Assembly: GCF_015686695.1 (NCBI RefSeq)
Contig: NZ_JADPMR010000004.1
Span: forward strand, 744,001 to 808,000
DNA length: 64,000 nt
Direction of reading: 5' to 3'
From: Vibrio nitrifigilis
Lineage (GTDB): Bacteria > Pseudomonadota > Gammaproteobacteria > Enterobacterales > Vibrionaceae
This document shows positions 59,121 through 64,000 of the stretch, one piece after another. Position numbers and translations under genes: made by a program. Under the pieces are notes generated by a model that worked only from the letters and a program-made list of their open reading frames with translations, had not been told where the DNA came from and searched no databases. How positions within the stretch are numbered: position 1 is the stretch's first letter; every line of letters starts with the position of its first letter.

Positions 59121-60698
59121 ATGAAAACCAGAACTTCCCTTTTAGTCACTAGCCTAATGCTTGGCCTTGGTATGACTGCACCGTCATACGCCAAAACACC
59201 TGATAACACGCTGGTTGTTGCGCAATCTCTTGATGACGTAACAAGCCTAGACCCTGCACAAGGTTTCGAGCTTTCATCCGTTCAGAGCTTTAACAACCTT
59301 TACCAACGTTTAGTGCAATCCGATCCTAATGATCCTACGCAGCTAAAACCAACGTTGGCCGCTTCATGGAAAGCCGACCAGCACAGTCTGATCTTCACTC
59401 TTAAAGATGGTGCGACTTTCGCTAGCGGTAACCCAGTGCGCCCAGAAGATGTCATCTTCAGTTTAGGCCGTGTGGTTAAACTCAACCTTGCACCTTCATT
59501 TATCCTGACTCAATTGGGTTGGGATGAGAAAAACGTCGACACTCACCTAACAAAAGTGTCTGATAACCAAGTCAAAGTTTCTTGGGATGTGAATGTGGGT
59601 CCTTCATTTGTACTGAGCCTACTTTCTGCTCCTGCTGCATCCATCGTTGACGAAAAAACCGTTGCAGCCAACGCTAAAGAGGGTGACTTAGGCCACGCTT
59701 GGCTCAATGCTCACTCTGCAGGTAGCGGCCCATTCAAAATTCGTAAATACGTTCCGCATCAAATCTTGATGATGGAAGCAAATACATCGTCTCCTGCGGG
59801 CGCGCCTAAGCTTAAGTACGTACTATTGAAAAACGTACCTGATGCGGCAACACGTCAATTGCTTCTTGAGCAAGGCGATGCGGATTTGGTTCGTAACCTA
59901 GGTACGGATCAATACTTCTCGCTACAAGGTAAAAAAGGCGTTAAAACCCTCAACCTGCCTTACGCGTCTCTATACTACTTGATGTTTAATGCTGACAACA
60001 AAGCCAACCCTGACATCGGTAAACAAGCATTTTGGAAAGCGGCACGTTACGCTTTTGATTACAAAGGTATTGCAGACGATTTAATGCACGGTCAGTTTGC
60101 TGTGCAACAAAACTTCCTGCCAGTTGGCTTTAATGGTGCACTTACCGATCAGCCATTTAAATATGATCCGAAGAAAGCCGCGCAGATTCTTAAAGATGCA
60201 GGCATTAAAAACCCGCACTTTAAACTTGCGGTTTCTAACCAACCACCATATCTCGATATCGCTCAAGCGCTGCAAGCAAGCTTTGCCAAAGCTGGGATTG
60301 ACGTGGAGCTGATTCCTGGCGTCAGTAGCCAAATCGCAACGAATGTGAAATCACACGATTATCAAGCGACCCTAACATCTTGGGGCCCTGATTACTTCGA
60401 TCCTCACACTAACGCTTCTGCGTTTGCTTACAACCCAGAAAATGGCAGTAAAACACTGGCATGGCGTGCTAACTGGCACATCCCTGAGTTGAACAAGCTA
60501 ACGCTTGCTGCTCGTGCAGAAACTGATAGTCAAAAACGTACTAAGATCTATGAAGATCTACAGCGCCGCGTTCGTGAATCATCACCATATGTTGTGGGTT
60601 TACAGAACAAAAAATTGGTTGCACTGCGTGATGACATTGAAGGTTACGTGCAAGGTATTACTCCAGAAATGGTCTTCTACAAAAACGTTTCGAAATAA
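59121..60698 (+). CDS. Peptide-type ABC transporter substrate-binding protein
   Basis: 525 residues. Signal peptide (MKTRTSLLVTSLMLGLGM to SYAK, about 25), then the SBP_bac_5 fold (DppA/OppA class): SLDDVTSLDPAQGFELSS, FTLKDGATFASGNPVRPEDV and GSGPFKIRKYVPHQ. First gene of a five-gene importer for peptides or similar solutes. Confidence 0.9.
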   Translation: MKTRTSLLVTSLMLGLGMTAPSYAKTPDNTLVVAQSLDDVTSLDPAQGFELSSVQSFNNLYQRLVQSDPNDPTQLKPTLAASWKADQHSLIFTLKDGATFASGNPVRPEDVIFSLGRVVKLNLAPSFILTQLGWDEKNVDTHLTKVSDNQVKVSWDVNVGPSFVLSLLSAPAASIVDEKTVAANAKEGDLGHAWLNAHSAGSGPFKIRKYVPHQILMMEANTSSPAGAPKLKYVLLKNVPDAATRQLLLEQGDADLVRNLGTDQYFSLQGKKGVKTLNLPYASLYYLMFNADNKANPDIGKQAFWKAARYAFDYKGIADDLMHGQFAVQQNFLPVGFNGALTDQPFKYDPKKAAQILKDAGIKNPHFKLAVSNQPPYLDIAQALQASFAKAGIDVELIPGVSSQIATNVKSHDYQATLTSWGPDYFDPHTNASAFAYNPENGSKTLAWRANWHIPELNKLTLAARAETDSQKRTKIYEDLQRRVRESSPYVVGLQNKKLVALRDDIEGYVQGITPEMVFYKNVSK

Positions 60699-60704
60699 TT
60701 TTGT

Positions 60705-61760
60705 ATGACACAATCTAACCCATCATCCGGCGCATTGCGCCGGTTTTGGACAAGCCGCCTTCAACCTTGGTTGAGCGGCTTTTTGTCCTTTTTACTTACC
60801 CTGTGCGGACTATTAATTTTCACCTTTATATTGTCGCGCGCAGCCCCAATTGATCCAGCGTTGCAATTAGTCGGTGATCACGCCAGTGAAGCGACATACC
60901 AACAAGCTCGCCATCAACTCGGTTTAGATAAGCCACTGCCAATGCAGTTTCTTACCTATGTTGAAAAGATGGCACACGGTGACTTGGGTGTATCACAAAT
61001 CACACAACAACCGGTCGTTAACGATCTCAAACAGGCCTTCCCTGCTACGATTGAATTGGCAACCGTTGCAATGTTTTTTGGCGCACTATTTGGTATTTTG
61101 CTCGCGTCACTCGCCGTCTATAAACCCGGTAGTATTCTTGATCATGCTGCTCGTTTGATCTCATTACTGGGCTATTCTGTGCCGGTGTTTTGGCTTGGCC
61201 TTTTAGGCTTGTTATTATTCTACGCCACGTTGCATTGGTCAGCAGGCCCTGGTCGATTAGATGATATTTACACCTATACCATGGAATACAACAGTGGCTT
61301 TGTACTCTTTGATGCCTTTCGTACCGGTGATCCAGAAATCATGCTCAACGCAATTGGTCACTTATGGCTGCCTGTTGCGGTATTAGCGCTGCTGTCCATG
61401 GCCTCCATTACCCGCTTGCTGCGTGCTGTTATGTTAGAAGAGAGCAACAAAGAATATGTGACTTTAGCGCTGGCGAAAGGTGCGACACGTGCGCGTATTT
61501 TGTTCTCCCATATTTTTCCCAATGTACTCGGCACTATGATCACCATTCTAGCCCTGTCGTACACCAGTTTGCTCGAAGGGGCAGTATTGACTGAAACGGT
61601 GTTCGCATGGCCAGGGTTAGGACGCTACTTAACCAGCGCCCTATTTGCTTCTGATACTGCCGCAGTATTAGGCTCAACACTGCTGATTGGTACGTGTTTT
61701 GTCACACTCAATGCTCTTGCCGATGCACTGACCCGCTGGGTTGATCCGAGGACACGCTAA
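60705..61760 (+). CDS. Peptide-type ABC transporter permease 1
   Basis: 351 residues, DppB-like. Six membrane segments, with the EAA loop LRAVMLEESNKEYVTLALAKG and the C-terminal TETVFAWPGLGRYL. Starts six bases after the binding-protein stop; its TAA overlaps the next ATG (TAATG). Confidence 0.9.
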   Translation: MTQSNPSSGALRRFWTSRLQPWLSGFLSFLLTLCGLLIFTFILSRAAPIDPALQLVGDHASEATYQQARHQLGLDKPLPMQFLTYVEKMAHGDLGVSQITQQPVVNDLKQAFPATIELATVAMFFGALFGILLASLAVYKPGSILDHAARLISLLGYSVPVFWLGLLGLLLFYATLHWSAGPGRLDDIYTYTMEYNSGFVLFDAFRTGDPEIMLNAIGHLWLPVAVLALLSMASITRLLRAVMLEESNKEYVTLALAKGATRARILFSHIFPNVLGTMITILALSYTSLLEGAVLTETVFAWPGLGRYLTSALFASDTAAVLGSTLLIGTCFVTLNALADALTRWVDPRTR

Positions 61761-62602
61761 TGACAGCAACGACGATGAAAACTTCTTGGTGGCCGAAATG
61801 GCTAAATACCTTCAATGTTGGGCTGTTTTTGGTCGCGGTATTAGTGCTGATTGCTCTATGTGCACCGCTGCTCACTCATTATGACCCCAATATTCAAAAC
61901 ATTGCCCAGCGTTTACAAGCCCCCAGTGCCGAGCATCTATTTGGTACTGACCGCTTTGGCCGTGATCTCTTTGCTCGCGTGTTATATGGCTCACGCCCAA
62001 CCTTGATATTAGTTTCACTGGTCATCATCATCACGGTGCCAATTGGACTATTAATTGGTATTTGTGCGGGATATTTTGGCGGTTGGACTGAACGTGTTCT
62101 AATGCGTTTAACCGACATTGTAATGTCACTACCAAGCTTGGTCATTGCACTTGCATTAGTTTCTATCTTAGGCCCTGGCCTGATGAACGGTGCTTTAGCG
62201 CTGGCATTTACCAGTTGGCCCTCATTTGCGCGTCAAGCCAGAACAGAAACTCTAGCCTTGCGCCGTAGCGACTATTTAGCCGCAGCGAAAATGCAAGGTA
62301 TTGGTGGTTGGGCTTTGATCGTTGGTCATATTCTCCCACTGTGTTTGCCAAGTGCGATTGTTCGCGCCGCACTTAACTTAGGTGGCATTATTTTATCCGC
62401 CGCGGGTTTAGGTTTCCTCGGGATGGGCATTCAGCCCCCAGCGGCAGAATGGGGCTCAATGGTCGCTAGCGGCAGTCGCGTTATATTTGACCAATGGTGG
62501 GTAGCTGCAGTGCCAGGCGTTGCTATTTTGTTTGCAAGCTTTGCATTTAACCTACTTGGTGATGGCTTACGAGATAAAATGGACCCACGTCATGCAAAAT
62601 AA
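61760..62602 (+). CDS. Peptide-type ABC transporter permease 2
   Basis: 280 residues, DppC-like. FGTDRFGRDLFARVLYGSR marks the N-terminal OppC region and ETLALRRSDYLAAAKMQGIGG the EAA loop. Overlaps both neighbours, a compact operon. Confidence 0.9.
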   Translation: MTATTMKTSWWPKWLNTFNVGLFLVAVLVLIALCAPLLTHYDPNIQNIAQRLQAPSAEHLFGTDRFGRDLFARVLYGSRPTLILVSLVIIITVPIGLLIGICAGYFGGWTERVLMRLTDIVMSLPSLVIALALVSILGPGLMNGALALAFTSWPSFARQARTETLALRRSDYLAAAKMQGIGGWALIVGHILPLCLPSAIVRAALNLGGIILSAAGLGFLGMGIQPPAAEWGSMVASGSRVIFDQWWVAAVPGVAILFASFAFNLLGDGLRDKMDPRHAK

Positions 62603-63437
62603 TCAGACACTGATTGATATCGATAACCTTAATATTTGCCTTGATAACGGCCATCCATTAGTCAAAGGCTTGAGCTTTTCGATGGGCAAAGAGCGTGTCG
62701 CGCTGGTTGGCGAATCAGGCTCAGGCAAATCTCTGACTGCCCGAACGTTAATGGGGCTATTGCCAAGTGCTTGTATTCCAAGTGCCAATAAACTTGAGCT
62801 GCTCGGGCAACCGATTTTATCTCTTTCACAAAAGCAATGGTGCCAACTGCGTGGCCAAGATGTTGCGATGGTACTGCAAGATCCTAAATACGCGTTGAAT
62901 CCAGCACGCACCATTGGTATGCAAGTAAAAGAGCCATTGAGACTGCATAGCAAAATGGGTCGTAAAGAGCGAATCGAAAAAGTCGAATACATGCTTAATG
63001 CGGTAGGGCTACCTAACCCTAGTACATTAAGGCGCTGGTATCCTCATCAACTGTCAGGCGGTATGGGGCAACGCGTCATGCTCGCAATTGCGCTAATCAA
63101 TAACCCCAAATTGCTTATCGCCGATGAACCGACGTCAGCACTCGACCATGCCATGCGTGATCAAGTGTTAGAGCTAATTTATTCATTGGTCGAAGAACGC
63201 GACATGGGATTATTGCTGATCAGCCATGATTTACAGCAAGTTGCCCAATACAGCGAACGAGTCTTAGTCATGTATCAAGGTCAGCTGTTGGATCAGTTAC
63301 CCGCCAATGAGCTCGCTAACGCAACTCATCCATACACAAAAACACTCTGGTCGTGCCAACCGCATATTGATAAACGTGGCGCCCCATTGCCAGTATTAGA
63401 TCGTCAAGCTTTGGAGGAACGTTATGGCAATTCTTGA
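62592..63437 (+). CDS. Peptide-type ABC transporter ATP-binding protein 1
   Basis: 281 residues from the ATG at 62592, 11 bases inside the permease gene; the longer frame from 62520 is not used. Walker A GESGSGKSL, LQDPKYALNPARTIG (Q-loop), LSGGMGQRVMLAIAL signature, Walker B LLIADEPTSALD and LLISHDL. DppD-like. Confidence 0.9.
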   Translation: MQNNQTLIDIDNLNICLDNGHPLVKGLSFSMGKERVALVGESGSGKSLTARTLMGLLPSACIPSANKLELLGQPILSLSQKQWCQLRGQDVAMVLQDPKYALNPARTIGMQVKEPLRLHSKMGRKERIEKVEYMLNAVGLPNPSTLRRWYPHQLSGGMGQRVMLAIALINNPKLLIADEPTSALDHAMRDQVLELIYSLVEERDMGLLLISHDLQQVAQYSERVLVMYQGQLLDQLPANELANATHPYTKTLWSCQPHIDKRGAPLPVLDRQALEERYGNS

Positions 63438-64000
63438 GTTAAATAACGTCAGCGTTACTCACGTTCAAGGTCACAACCGTAATACTGTCGTACACGGTGT
63501 GGACTTATCCGTACAGCAAGGCGAATGCTTCGGGTTAGTCGGCCCTTCGGGCTGTGGTAAATCCTCATTATTGTGGGTATTAGCTGGCCTAAACCCACAT
63601 TGGGAAGGCAGTATTAACATGCTGGATAGAGACCTAAAGCCCGGACAACTGTTCAAAGGCGATCTGCGCCGCGAAGTACAGATGGTGTTTCAGGATCCTT
63701 ATGCATCACTGCACCCTAAGCATCGTCTGCGTCGCACCTTATCTGAGCCCCTTAAGAAATTGAAAGTTCAAGATATTGATGATCGTATCGAGCAAGGATT
63801 CAAGCAAGTTGGCCTAACCAGCGACATGATTGACCGCTACCCCCACCAGCTTTCTGGTGGTCAGCGCCAACGTGTTGCCATTGTTCGTGCCTTGCTACTT
63901 GAACCTAAATTATTGCTGTTGGATGAACCGACATCTGCATTGGATATGTCAGTGCAGGCAGAAATCTTAAACTTGTTGAACGACCTCAAAGACCAACACC
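63424..64000 (+). CDS. Peptide-type ABC transporter ATP-binding protein 2 (partial, runs off the window)
   Basis: Begins at the ATG at 63424 (MAILELNNVSVTHV), overlapping the previous gene by 14 bases. Walker A GPSGCGKSS, Q-loop FQDPYASLHPKHRLR, signature LSGGQRQRVAIVRAL and Walker B LLLLDEPTSALD are present; 192 codons are seen before the window ends. DppF-like second ATPase. Confidence 0.9.
   Translation, partial: MAILELNNVSVTHVQGHNRNTVVHGVDLSVQQGECFGLVGPSGCGKSSLLWVLAGLNPHWEGSINMLDRDLKPGQLFKGDLRREVQMVFQDPYASLHPKHRLRRTLSEPLKKLKVQDIDDRIEQGFKQVGLTSDMIDRYPHQLSGGQRQRVAIVRALLLEPKLLLLDEPTSALDMSVQAEILNLLNDLKDQH

Noticed and set aside
1..64000. tRNA, rRNA, prophage or plasmid replication genes
   Set aside because: None recognised on either strand.

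Overview
The window looks like a chromosome segment of a marine gamma-proteobacterium, most likely a Vibrio or close relative. The evidence is a large array of Vibrio-type integron attC repeats carrying mostly single-gene cassettes, together with house genes typical of the group: nrdDG behind a perfect FNR box, abgT/abgA/abgR, a DUF1007+NicO pair like ZevAB, and a CheC/HDOD/EAL signalling operon. This is inference from gene content; no 16S or marker phylogeny is possible here.

Layout. 1-2.3 kb: a lipoprotein multicopper oxidase. 2.7-5.6 kb: a four-gene NitT/TauT-type ABC importer operon ending in a DsrE-family protein. About 5.7-23.4 kb: an integron cassette array. Nearly all its genes are on the minus strand, separated by about 20 attC sites or remnants that fall into three sequence families. 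No integrase gene lies at either edge, so in this window it is a CALIN (cluster of attC sites lacking an integrase). Cassettes encode a Nudix hydrolase, a prolyl iminopeptidase-like S33 hydrolase, a methyltransferase, a histidine phosphatase, a GNAT enzyme, a RelBE/StbDE-type toxin-antitoxin pair on the opposite strand, an M24-fold protein, two SUKH (SMI1/KNR4) proteins, a probable AbiGi-like phage-defence protein and many unknowns. One attC is interrupted by an IS110-family element placed at its core site; that IS is itself split by an ISAs1-family element with a 10-bp target duplication. The 5' leader of the IS110 element folds on paper like a bridge RNA and carries a loop complementary to the attC core. 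Two related cassettes have no conventional ORF but share a short hydrophobic reading frame.

23.8-33.5 kb: a periplasmic aspartic-protease-like lipoprotein, an aromatic/aspartate aminotransferase, nrdG-nrdD, a secreted nuclease-like protein, a YeeE/YedE pair with an ArsR regulator carrying two cysteines, peptide deformylase, two GNATs and a DinB protein. 34-36.7 kb: gudP-gudD for glucarate uptake and dehydration. 36.8-38.8 kb: small enzymes, an RRM protein and a frameshifted GNAT. 38.9-40.7 kb: zevAB-like metal-uptake genes behind a Zur-like palindrome. 40.7-47.1 kb: a six-gene cytosolic signalling operon (REC-HDOD, CheY-like, CheC-like, PAS histidine kinase, REC-degenerate GGDEF-EAL, REC-divergent HD-GYP). 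47.4-51.6 kb: abgA, abgT and the divergent regulator abgR. 51.7-53.9 kb: two paralogous lipoprotein trypsin-like proteases flanking a 49-residue Rmf/CrpP-like gene missed by length filters. 54.3-57.4 kb: DUF523, ASCH, 2H phosphoesterase, RibD-like deaminase and HAD phosphatase. 57.7-58.7 kb: periplasmic L-asparaginase. 59.1 kb to the end: an oligopeptide-type ABC importer whose second ATPase gene runs off the window.
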